64,000 nucleotides of DNA from the NCBI GenBank assembly GCA_025677825.1, contig JAIXMO010000024.1:1-64000 (forward strand). The letters run 5' to 3'. This DNA is from Helicostylum pulchrum. Its lineage: Eukaryota > Mucoromycota > Mucoromycetes > Mucorales > Mucoraceae. Shown here piece by piece: positions 13,356-23,047 of this stretch. Below the pieces are notes generated by a model. That model worked only from the letters and a program-made list of their open reading frames with translations, was not told the DNA's origin and searched no databases. The translations under genes and the position numbers were made by a program. The number at the start of each line of letters is the position of its first letter. Within the stretch, counting starts at the first letter, position 1.

Positions 13356-13462
13356 ATGCTATAAGGTGCGTCTGGATTGTAAAGAGACAAAAAGAAAATC
13401 TGTGGCATTTTCCTATTTCTGTGCTCTTATTATAATAACCAGGTAAGAAATCACGCGGTACG

Positions 13463-14416
13463 TTGTGTGCCTTTTCTTTGTTTTGGAAAAAACCTAATAC
13501 GCTATTAACAGAGTACAGAACAATGGAATTTATTAACTCTAAAAGCGCTGACGCGTTAAGGAAACATAAAAGACGCGTACACGTACTTGAAGTGGACATC
13601 GCGCTTGCAGGATGTGAGTTTATTTTTTACTTTTATTATTTCCCACAAAACGCATTGACCTCTTTTTTTTTAAAGTTAATGTCGCTGTTTCTTTAACGAA
13701 TGGGGTCTTTCAGTTCCCTCTCACTGAATGTAGACGTGAACTTGCGAACAACGATACTTTTACTACACATATGAAAGAGCTACACGATGAGAATATTAAT
13801 GTATCTATCTGTGCCGATAAACAAGGAAAAAAACGAGCATTCGATTATGATATGGAGATGTTTGACTTCAGTACCGGAGCCAAACGAGCCTTGAATAATC
13901 AAGAGAACATCGTTTCAATATCGTCGCCACACCAGCAATAGGTTCACATAAGGGCGTCTTGAAAGAGATAATGATAACTTGTATTATTTTACATGATATG
14001 ATCATCGGATTTCCGAGAGATAATGAAAAAGAACTGGACAGTATTTCCAATTTGAGAGCTGGCTCTTTCTCATACCGTCCCCCTTAAGTAATCAAGAGTA
14101 TAAAAAAGCAAGGCATTTATCGGCAGGAACTGGCTGTGAACCTGCTGTATTTCACCAGTCGCACCCAGAAGCTAAAGAGAGCTTCTCTGTAACTAGTTTA
14201 TTTGAAACTAATACCGTGAAGCACGTGGCCGATATCCTTCCCTTTTTCAATGGTACTAGATCTCTTCCAACTGAAGCAGTAATTCAACTTCATGAAGAAA
14301 CAGTTGTACCAATAGTACCACCTCCCAAAATAACCGCCACTTCCATCATTAAAGGTATACGCTTATCCAATCTACCTGGATTAATTGAAGTTTTATATTT
14401 CCTGGTAAATACATGA
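13463..14416 (+). pseudogene. Decayed unknown gene fragments
   Basis: Coding-like fragments in changing frames: 13463-13616 with a basic helical stretch (SADALRKHKRRVHVLEVDI), 13715-13941 (ECRRELANNDTFTTHMKELH and KQGKKRAFDYDMEMFD) and 14110-14416 (KHVADILPFFNGTRSLPTEAV). Stops and frame changes separate them. The basic helix resembles the bZIP-like segment at 9150-9270. No function is assigned. Confidence 0.35.
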
Positions 14417-14695
14417 AAAATGTTTAGTCGAAAAGTGATAGTTTACACACTTGTTACTTAATAAAAATCTCGCTGCATGGTTTAGTTATTCACATGTTCA
14501 ATTTGGTTTTATCTGCATAAAAAAAAAGAAACTTGTTTGAATCAAGTTTGGACAGCAAGTACACGTACGTAAATACAATACCAGTGACCCCTCTTCCTAT
14601 TTTATCATCCTTTTTTATCACATTGCATTTCTTTTTCTTTTTTTCTTTTCTTTTTAAATATATTTATACTAACTAATACGGTTCTTCTTAGAGCA

Positions 14696-15669
14696 ATGGC
14701 CATTCTCAAGAGTAAGTGAAAAGTAACAGACTAAAGACTTTGAAAGTTATCTTTTCCGCTACTTAAACATTTTTTCGTGTACCAGGAAATATAAATATTC
14801 ACAAATTACACGCTGGTGCTGTTGTTCACTTTGAAGACAAGAGCCTTTTATTGCTGACTTGTGAAGTTTATTGCCGTTTTAAATCAGCAGATGCTCATTC
14901 AGAAACAAGCATGAAGTATATTCCCGCTAGTAAACAATCTTTATTAGCTGGAATATGCGAGGAATCTGATGTTTACGAAGTGAAGAATAAGCTGAAGACT
15001 GGCGGCTATCACATGAATGTTTTATCAATTATGTCTGTTGAAATTGGATCACATTTAGATGTAAACATCAGGCCTAGTACAAATTTGTCACCATCCACCG
15101 CTTTATCGATTATTTACCCTGAAAGTAACATACGCGAACACAAAGAAACAATGGAAGCAGCAATGGAATACATCATCGAATATAACATTAATTACATAAG
15201 ACAGCTAGTTTCAGGTTTCGGAAACATAAGTACACATAAGCCGTACCGAGCTTCGATTGACTTACTAGAAAAACATGAGACACTTATGCCAGCTACAGTC
15301 TTTAACCTTTGTGATTTTCCCGGCAATGGAAATTATGGCGTCTCGGATGTATCAGTATCAGTATTATGTTCTAGATTTCTCAACTTAATCGCGTCAAATG
15401 TCCTACTTAACTTGCCAAATATATCAAAAGCCCGTTTCAATGATTCACTTGTTACTTTTCGCGCCTGTTACAATAAACAGACTACCGAGCAATGGAATAT
15501 TTTATCTAAATTTGTACACGCTCTTCAAATTGCACTGGATTCAAACAATGAAGTGAATACGCTTTCATTTGGTAAGAAACATGCTGTAAACCCGGCGGAT
15601 GTGGCTGGCTCGAGATTATCAACAGTTAACAAGCAATTGAAGGAAAACGTCAAGACCGCAATTATTTAA
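14696..15669 (+). CDS. Unknown protein, two exons, apparently intact
   Basis: The ATG at 14696 begins a short exon (MAILK) that splices from 14711 to 14786 (GTAAGT...CCAG), rebuilding an Arg codon and entering a 295-codon open exon to a TAA at 15667-15669. The total is about 299 residues. I recognise no domain. Visible traits: a beta-like start (HKLHAGAVVHFEDKSLLLLT), a middle helical part (MEAAMEYIIEYNINYIRQL), and no signal peptide or membrane segment. It is preceded by a pyrimidine-rich leader and is the only gene of the 8-19.6 kb island that looks whole. It may be lineage-specific or an ageing family member. Confidence 0.6.
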
Positions 15670-16018
15670 GCACATGGAAAACGCTCGCTTTCCTCTTCAA
15701 ACTATTAATATTTTTTAACTTGTATAACTTTTTGGGCCCAGTCCATGTATCAACAATATAATTACGATCGAAATATTTAATAAAATCGATAATAAATATT
15801 AATCGTAAGTAATATAATAATGGTAATTAAGAACTGAAATCGTAAAATAAACACTGTCCCACCTTTCTCAACGATTGTAAACTGTTAAAACCCCAAGGAA
15901 AAAAAAAACTTTACTGAATGATTTAAGTACGATTTTATGTTCTTGGAGATTCTAGTTATAATTATTTCTTTAGACAAAACGATTATTTTTGTTACATAAC
16001 TGTAGCCTATGAAAATAG

Positions 16019-17007
16019 ATGTCAACATTCAATCACCTAGTAAAAAAGAAAATTCCCCTTCCACATAAAAAACGATTTTCTCCAGAATCTCACCCTCCAC
16101 TCACCCAACATTCACACCCTCCTCGCAAATACTTCAAGAGTAAACTCTTCAAAGACTTTCGACTGTCTCATATTTTCACATACAACCCTGATACCTTGAA
16201 GTTGCGACACAATAATTTCACCAACACTGAACTCACAGTAAGCCCGGGCATTTGTAAACAAGTACTTAATGGTTTAGCAACCCCCATCATTCGAGTACGT
16301 TCTTTTATTTTACAAAATTTCCATATTCCTACCAGCCTCTCTCAGTTCCAAAACTCCTCAATAGATCTCTCACCTATTATCTTATCCACTTCGACAATTT
16401 AGATCTCGAATTAATTACGGGTAACATAAACAAACTCCCCAAATTTTTTTAGAAATATAATAGATTCCCCACACACCTGTCCCTACACCTACTCCTTGTC
16501 CAAAAATATTCCAATATTTTATCTCAAAGCACGTACTATCTGGTATCGTCTTATTCATAACCGCATACCTAATTCCAGCCTATTACACTATCGTTTTCCT
16601 GATATCGACCATTCTTCATAATGCAAACGCTGCTCTGCGGCTGAAGACTCGGCTTTACATTTCTTTTTTCCCTGCCCTCTGTTAACGTTAACATGATCAA
16701 CGATAGGTGACGATTTCATATCTCCCTTCGCTTCAACAAATATACCAAACTTCCTCTCAAACATTCACAATTCCCCGCTGGCAATATCCGACTTCCCTGA
16801 TCGCGATCCAACCTTAACCATCGTCCCTCATATCTCGTCCATCTAAGTAATCACCTGTCCAATACAGGCAATTTGGTCAACTCATTGGGCCATTTTCTTT
16901 CACAAAGCACAATTTCTACCAGCTTCTGTCCATTCTTCTACTTTAAAACTCATTCACCAACTTGCTAACGAGTTGACAATAGAAAAACTACTATAAAAAA
17001 AATAAAA
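16019..17007 (+). mobile_element. LINE (non-LTR retrotransposon) C-terminal relic with poly(A)-like end
   Basis: Frames at 16019-16402 and about 16500-16993 are rich in Pro, Ser, His and Leu. The second reads IWYRLIHNRIPNSSLLHYRF, then CKRC, eight residues, H, four residues, C. This CCHC spacing is typical of the zinc-binding domain after a non-LTR reverse transcriptase. The frame is interrupted by at least three stops. It ends at a TAA (16991-16993) followed by an A-rich ATAAAAAAAATAAAAAAAA-type tail, as expected at a LINE 3' end. The RT domain itself is not present, which fits 5' truncation. Confidence 0.7.
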
Positions 17008-17715
17008 AAAAGCCAGTTTTTCTTGACTATAACAATTTTAAACGCTCATTTTGCATCACTACTTTTTTAATGAAATAAAATAAATTAATAAAAGTGATTA
17101 TAATAAAGTGACTGTAATAATGATATAAAGACTTTACTTGGAACAGGAAGGCAACAATGTTATTTGATTGATAGTCAGAATCAGAGATATGATAACGCTT
17201 GATGGCGAACGAATTTAAGCCTCGGGGTGTCTGTTTGGTGACAAGAAAGACGGCTCGCTAAAATCGGTATTGGTGCGAGCCTAATTCTGGTGTATTTATT
17301 AACAGCGGTAGCACGCGTCTGGATTGTAACGACACAAAAAGAAAATCCGTGTCATTTTTCGGGGAAGCTCCAATTACTGTGCACAACTAAAAAAAAAAAA
17401 TCACTGGGTTAGCTTTTGGGTACGCGTTCTTTATGCACGCTCAGAAAAAAAAGTGGAGACAAAATATGATGTAGTGTATCAAGAAAAGCATCGAAAAGTT
17501 CAAGTAACTATTGCCAACATAAGTCTCGTTTTCGATAAATAGTTATTCCCACAAGAATGTTCTATCATATCATTATGTAACATAATTAACTTGTGTTGCT
17601 GAGCATAGTAGAACGTTAAATTTGGCTACCGCAAAAATATTACCTGGGATTTTCTTATAAAAAAAAGTAAAATCCAAAACTCTAGGTAAACTTCTTTCAA
17701 CTACTATACTGGAAC
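17008..17715. repeat. Spacer with dispersed repeat and family A end
   Basis: 17313-17359 (CGTCTGGATTGTAACGACAC and AAAAGAAAATCCGTGTCATT) closely matches 13365-13412. 17410-17450 (GGTACGCGTTCTTTATGCAC) is the inverted-repeat end of family A in reverse orientation relative to 8612-8662. No coding sequence was supported. Confidence 0.5.
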
Positions 17716-18063
17716 ATGAGTAACTTAATTTGTAATTCTACAGAACTTGATCAAAGATTTAGTTTACCAATAACAGAAGTCTTTACGTGTCCCATTTGTT
17801 GTGTCTCTTCAGATGATTTATTTGAACAAGAGTGTCGTGCGATAGCAACACGATTGGGGTATGATGATGATAAATGCACCTTAAATTGTACTTTTGAAGG
17901 GTACTATATTTCGGACAAAATGATGATACCCCAATGTGTATCTGGGGAAACCGTCTTGGCTCGGGGGAACCGATCTGTAGGAAATATGGCAATTAAACAA
18001 ACATACAATCTCTCTATCTTAATGTTCTTTGTAATCATGCTTGGACTATTCTTTAGGAAATGA
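17716..18063 (+). CDS. Small Cys-containing protein with C-terminal membrane segment, hypothetical
   Basis: Intronless frame of 115 codons from an ATG preceded by GGAAC. It has about seven cysteines (including FTCPICCVSS and CTLNCTFEGYY) and ends in a hydrophobic helix (NLSILMFFVIMLGLFF) with a short basic end. This could be a tail anchor or a GPI-type signal. No N-terminal signal peptide is visible, so an upstream exon may be missing. No family is recognised. It could be a decayed or lineage-specific gene. Confidence 0.4.
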   Translation: MSNLICNSTELDQRFSLPITEVFTCPICCVSSDDLFEQECRAIATRLGYDDDKCTLNCTFEGYYISDKMMIPQCVSGETVLARGNRSVGNMAIKQTYNLSILMFFVIMLGLFFRK

Positions 18064-18894
18064 AATCTATAGATGAAATTGTAATTTTTAAATAACTATC
18101 AAAAATAAAAATAAAATATGAGCCATATTTATATAATTTTGAAAATAAGTACAAAGATATAAAAAATATATCATTGTAGCTAAATAACTTATAACAATGC
18201 TTGCTTGTTTACAGACCTGTCGTGCTTGCTTCTTCAGCTATATGTCTATTTACTGGAAATTAGTTTTGAACTTAGTGACATCGTCTCAGGTTAAAATTTA
18301 TGTCAAGTAACTCGCAATATCTGTGGTTAAGAATTTTTATTTGTGCGTTAAAGGTAATCTGGAAATATAGCTCCTCTTTCTTCTTCTTAATGTTATATTT
18401 GTCATTTCAACGTTGGATCTTTGATGGTCTTGATAGTTGCGGAAGTCGAAAGGTGCAGAATTAGAGACGTAAAAATGAAACCGAGGACAAAGATGTTGAA
18501 GAATACCTATAGTCCAAATGCACTTTAAATTTCCCGGCCTTTGTTTTTGCGGCTGGATTATTACTTTCTAACTCTTTATGGTACATCTAATTTTTAATAT
18601 TTTTACGTGATGTTGCCTTCTTTTAGTACCAGTGTAACAGCGCCGTTACAAATCGTTGAAGCAACGAAGAACTTGATGTTTACTAGAACTGTGGCCAATG
18701 GACGTAGTGAAAATATGTTTGTGGCCAGGATCAATCGTACAAGGCATAAAGTACTCCTCAACCTCTGGTTTGTTAAAATCTCCCATTTCTAGCTAGGGAT
18801 TTTCTGTGCACTAGCCCCCCCTTTTTTTTTACAATATAATTAGCACCGAAATAATTCATCAGCAAAGCAAGAATGCTAGATTCAATTCATGTAT
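18064..18894. other. Spacer with short frames only
   Basis: A 61-codon frame at 18607-18792 (+) is isolated and unremarkable. The reverse strand near 18400-18540 has a hydrophobic frame (FFNIFVLGFIFTSLIL) without a supported start. I can support no gene here. Confidence 0.35.
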
Positions 18895-19290
18895 CTTGAA
18901 CATGCTGAATTGTATTACAAATACCGCCCATAATCAAATCATTTCAGTAGACTTCGTTTGTACTAGCGGTTACATGATACAGATGTTCTGGTATAAAGAT
19001 GTTTTAGTATCACATAAAGTATGTCCCCTTCAGAAAAAAAAACTTACATCGTGTAAACATTTGAAGGGACGACAGTGAATCCTATTTCGTAAATACAATC
19101 TTATTGTTTACTGCAAGAAGTACGAATGTACTTGATATCTTTATTAGAATACAGCCGAGGATTATCTCATGGAAAAAAAAATTACATACGTTACTCCATC
19201 ACTGCTTTTGCCAGCACTAGTAATGATCTCAATATAACACTCACTACCTATGCGAATAGCTATATACTATTTCGAAAATAACGCTACTAA
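18895..19290 (+). pseudogene. Relic of the nuclease-Fanzor chimeric unit
   Basis: This stretch matches, on the opposite strand, the 3' part of the nuclease gene at 56.64-56.93 kb (LNCITNTAHNQIISVDFV, then MIQMFWYKDVLVSHKVC) with an internal deletion. It continues across the same junction (TACTGCAAGAAGTACGAATG) into about 160 bp that match the sequence just before the Fanzor RuvC domain at 56.48-56.64 kb. It then diverges after TATTTCGAAA. It has stops and deletions and is not functional. Confidence 0.75.
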
Positions 19291-19696
19291 AGGTGGTCTA
19301 CGGCACAGTGGTTTTGGCCCCGATGTTATTAAACAAGTGAAATACGCAGTGAATAGTTACTTGTTTTAAAAAATAAAGAACATGAATTAAAACACAGGAG
19401 CGTGATGTTGTCCTGCATGATTCTTGACACAATAGAATGGTGATGATAGCTCCCTCGGAGCATCTACTACTGATATTAACACGAGATTGAATTTTCGTGA
19501 AACTTATCATGTCTACAGCGGGTAACTACTGAAAAATCAACTTTGTCATTTTCTTATAAAAAAAAAGAATCGCCGTTACTAATTTCTAAAGGGGGTGTAC
19601 TTTCTAATGCTCCAGTGACCACTTTTCCTTTTTATTATTATTATTCCGGATATATAAATTATCCTTCAAAAAAAAAAATATATGTACAATTGTTAA

Positions 19697-20341
19697 TTAT
19701 GGTTTTTTAGCTACAACAGAACCACCTAAAAGTCTAGGAAAGTAACGAGCCCAACCTAATTGATGTAATTTGCGTACAATAGCGGGAGTAATAGCAGCAG
19801 TAACACCTAATCTAACAGGGAGTAAAAGGGTTTTGTGAATACCATAAGCTAAAATAAATACAGAAGCAAAGGAAGGGGTATCTCGTTCATCATCATTTAA
19901 AACAGTATCATTTTCAATCGAAGCAGGTTTCCTTGTGATTCCAAATTTCTCGCTTGTGTTATAAAATACATCTAGTGCACCTTTTTCTAAGGCCTTTACT
20001 TTATCTAAGCCAGCTAATTGAATTATACCAAATGTAACACCTAAATCAACAACACCAACACCAAGGTAAACAAGGACGCCGACTACGCCATATTTCTTTG
20101 TGAGTTCTTTTATTTTTGATTGTTTGGGTTGAGATTTAGCTGCTTGTAAGAGTTCAGGGGATGAGGCCATTGATGATATTTTAGAGGCTTCTTGGCTAGT
20201 GGTATAAAATCTCAAGTTGAGTGATGGTGTCAAGGAAACATTGTTTACTCGAACTGTAGGTCTAATCATTGGTCGAAAAGGTCGTACTAATCCTTTACCG
20301 AACATTATATTTCGAACAATAGAAGCTGAACGGACTGACAT
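19697..20341 (-). CDS. Mitochondrial FAM210/DUF1279 family protein (yeast Nat2-like)
   Basis: Single-exon protein of 214 residues. The N-terminus (MSVRSASIVRNIMFGKGLVR) is basic, lacks acids and is amphipathic, a typical mitochondrial presequence. The DUF1279 region begins at about residue 78 (KIKELTKKYGVVGVLVYLGV), with a first hydrophobic helix through VVDLGVTFGIIQLAGL. A second conserved part follows (FASVFILAYGIHKTLLLPVRLGVTAAITPAIVRK). Family members sit in the inner mitochondrial membrane; their biochemical role is poorly defined. It is divergently oriented to the ribose-5-phosphate isomerase gene, with a 182-bp shared upstream region. Confidence 0.88.
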   Translation of the reverse strand: MSVRSASIVRNIMFGKGLVRPFRPMIRPTVRVNNVSLTPSLNLRFYTTSQEASKISSMASSPELLQAAKSQPKQSKIKELTKKYGVVGVLVYLGVGVVDLGVTFGIIQLAGLDKVKALEKGALDVFYNTSEKFGITRKPASIENDTVLNDDERDTPSFASVFILAYGIHKTLLLPVRLGVTAAITPAIVRKLHQLGWARYFPRLLGGSVVAKKP

Positions 20342-20523
20342 ATCGTAGGGTTTTTCTAAAGTGTTTATTATTAAAAGAAGAAGAAAAAAAAAAAGTTAAA
20401 AAAAAGTGAAGGGATGATATTTATAATTAAAGATCCGGGGTGGTTCGGAATCAATTTTGACGCATACAATAACCACCCACTAATATTCGTTCCTTTTTCG
20501 TCCCTTTTTTCCCTTCCTTTTAG

Positions 20524-21482
20524 ATGGTTTTTCGAAAAGGTTTTGCTATTTTAAAAAGACATTCAAGTACATTAGCTACAGAAAACGGTAAACAATGGGC
20601 AGGAGTTAACGCTATTGAAGACTTAATTCAAAGTAACCCTTCTGTTATTGGTCTTGGTTCTAGTTCTACTATGTTATATGCTATTGAACACTTGGCAAAA
20701 ACGCGACTTGCAAAGACCGTGACCTGCATACCAACAAGTTTTCAAACTCGTCAATTGATTATTTCGCATGAACTAAAACTAGGCTCTTTAGAGCAGTAAG
20801 TATTTTTTTGGGGCGTACTTGAAATAGTTTACTTACATTCACGCATCGGTTATATAGATTTCCCGTGATTGATGTCACTTTAGATAGTGCTGATGAAATT
20901 GACTCCAATTTGAATGCTATTAAAGGAAGTGGAGGATATATATTTCAAGATAGGCTTGTGGCTCAATCTTCACGTAGATTTGTACTGGTTGCTGGTAGTT
21001 TAATTTAAAGTATAATCTATGGAATAGTTCATCTCGATATTAAAATTCCTGTAACTATAGATACAAAAAGGAAATCTTTACAACTTGGTACACAGGTAAA
21101 ATGACATTTTTAAGTACAAACAGATATTGGAACTGACAAAAAAAAAATACTTATAAAGTGGAGACGTGGAGTACCCATTGAAGTGATACCAATTGCATTA
21201 GCATCTGTAGGACTTTCATTGGAACGTATGTTTCCATCTGCCAAAATGCGTTTGAGAATGGCCACACCTTCTAATAAAGCAGGACCTGTAGTTACAGACA
21301 ATGGCAACTTAATCCTTGATTGTGATTTTGGTCCTATTGAACAAAATCCAGCAGAATTATACAAGGAAATTAAATGTTTATCGGGAGTTTTAGATGTTGG
21401 ATTATTTTGTAATATGGCAGAGTCCGCTTATTTTGGTGATTTGGAAGGTGATAAAGGCGAAATAGTATATAGAAAAAAATAA
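20524..21482 (+). CDS. Divergent ribose-5-phosphate isomerase A (RKI1-like)
   Basis: RpiA family, interconverting ribose-5-P and ribulose-5-P in the pentose phosphate pathway. There are about five exons; the apparent stop after FVLVAG at about 21007 is removed by a GT-AG intron (about 20997-21060) that restores FVLVADTKRKSLQLGTQ and WRRGVPIEVIP. Family landmarks: IGLGSSSTM (usually GxGTGST), DSADEID (D100, D103), IKGSGG (K113). The residue at the catalytic Glu position is Asp122 (FQDRLVA instead of xxEKLV). The first 30 residues (MVFRKGFAILKRHSSTLATE) look like a mitochondrial presequence, unlike the usual cytosolic enzyme. The ATG directly follows a CCTTTTAG acceptor-like sequence, so a 5' exon is possible. 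It may be a specialised paralogue. Confidence 0.85.
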
Positions 21483-21524
21483 ACCCTCCATCTTTTATTA
21501 TTTATTCAATTAAATTATTTTATT

Positions 21525-22628
21525 TTATTTTTGTGTGAGCTCTGTAAAAGGGTAATCTGTATATCCAACATCATCATTTGTATAAAACGTACTTCTATCA
21601 TACTTATTTAATGGTAAATTATGACAAAGACGGTGAGGTAAATCAGGGTTAGCAACAAACGCTCTACCAAACGCAACTAAACTACCAGTTCTTTCTGAAA
21701 AATCGATAGCGTGTTGTGTAGCAGTGGAAAATCCACTAGCAGTAATAATAGGTCCCTTCCATATCTTGCGGTAAGGAGCTAAAGTATCAACTGTATTGAC
21801 CTCGTCAGTGAAAAAATTAGACCGAGCTTCAATCAAATGAATATAAGCTAATCGAGGAAATCTTTCTTGAAGTTGGGATACAAGGTAACTGTAGGTTTCA
21901 ATAGGTGTATCGTCTTTCATGTCTTGGAAATCACCACCGGGAGACAATCGAATGGATGTTCTTTCTTGTCCCACGGCATCAACAACAGCACCAATAACCT
22001 CCAGAACTAATCTACATCGGTTTTCTTTGTTGCCACCGTATTGATCCGTACGCTTGTTGCTATTAGAGTTTATAAATTGATCAAGTAAATACCCAGTAGC
22101 ACTTAAAATTTCAATACCGTCGAACCCAACTTCAATAGCATTCAGTGCAGCTTGACGATGATCTGCGATTACTTCTTTTATATCCTTGATATCCATAGCA
22201 CGAGGAACTTCAAAGGGTTGACCAGTAAGTACACTATTTCCGCCAATAGCTATACTAGATGCAGATATAACTTCTTCTTGATTAGGATTTAAATACTTTG
22301 TTCCTGCGCGACCTACATGCCAAACTTGTAAAAAAATAATTGCACCTTTTTTATGAACGGCTGAAGCTACTTTTTTCCACTGTTGGAGTTGGGTTTGGGT
22401 GTAAATGCCAGGAGCATGAGGAAATCCACCAGACAAAGGGTTGATAAATGTTGCTTCGGTAATCATCAATCCACCGGGACTTGCTCTTTGCGAATAGTAT
22501 TTGACTACGGAGTCAGTGGGTTCGCCAGATAAAGTAGCACGAAATCTCGTTAATGGGGCAAGAACAACTCTGTGAGTTAGTTGGTTGTGTCCGAGTTTGA
22601 CAGGAGAAAATAGGCTTGACTTGTTCAT
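21525..22628 (-). CDS. Old Yellow Enzyme family flavin oxidoreductase with altered active site
   Basis: Single-exon protein of 367 residues, FMN-dependent ene-reductase fold. Landmarks: VVLAPLTRFRA near residue 21, PGGLMITEAT, the FLQVWHVGR strand, DQFINSNSNKRTDQYGGNKENR, LSPGGDFQDM, and GPIITASGF and LVAFGRAFVANPDLP at the C-terminus. The substrate-binding HGAN of classical OYEs reads LSAT here (L175 and T178 in place of His and Asn), while the proton-donor Tyr (Y180) is kept. The frame is open upstream of the chosen Met, but MNKSSLFSPVKLG is the usual start and the upstream residues look untranslated. It converges on RKI1, with 42 bp between stop codons. Possible role: xenobiotic or enone reduction with changed specificity, or a non-catalytic flavoprotein. 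Confidence 0.9.
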   Translation of the reverse strand: MNKSSLFSPVKLGHNQLTHRVVLAPLTRFRATLSGEPTDSVVKYYSQRASPGGLMITEATFINPLSGGFPHAPGIYTQTQLQQWKKVASAVHKKGAIIFLQVWHVGRAGTKYLNPNQEEVISASSIAIGGNSVLTGQPFEVPRAMDIKDIKEVIADHRQAALNAIEVGFDGIEILSATGYLLDQFINSNSNKRTDQYGGNKENRCRLVLEVIGAVVDAVGQERTSIRLSPGGDFQDMKDDTPIETYSYLVSQLQERFPRLAYIHLIEARSNFFTDEVNTVDTLAPYRKIWKGPIITASGFSTATQHAIDFSERTGSLVAFGRAFVANPDLPHRLCHNLPLNKYDRSTFYTNDDVGYTDYPFTELTQK

Positions 22629-22769
22629 ATTAATAAAAATGTTTAGTGAATATATTTTTTCTAAAAAAAAACGTCCTCTTTTTATACTTGAAACCTCAGT
22701 TCCCCAACCAAAAAGAGTGGTTGTTTCCGTCAAGCGCATGTATTTAATTCCCGCTTGCTTGATTTTTTG

Positions 22770-23047
22770 ACAGGTAGCATAAACAACCAGTTGTAGCCTA
22801 ACTTCTCTTTTTTTTTATAAAAAAATATTTAAAGGTTGTTTTGGATCAATTATATGCTCCAATACTAAAAATGACAGCAAAATAAAATAAAAATGGATTA
22901 CTAATCCTTATGTTTTTACTTGTTTTTTTTATAAACCCAATTGAAATAACCCAGTTCCCCAAAACTTGATTTTTTTTATAACCGCTAAAAAGAAAGTACG
23001 TGCTAATTAACTACGTAAGTTTTTTTTTTTATTCAGATTTTTTGAAG
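22770..23047. other. Spacer between OYE and the DDB1-like gene
   Basis: It holds the OYE upstream region and the 3' flank of the large minus-strand gene. It is T-tract rich, with no further feature. Confidence 0.4.

Noticed and set aside
20997..21060. Apparent stop codon within the ribose-5-phosphate isomerase gene
   Set aside because: It lies in a normal GT-AG intron; removal restores the family's VAD-x-K...LGT segment.
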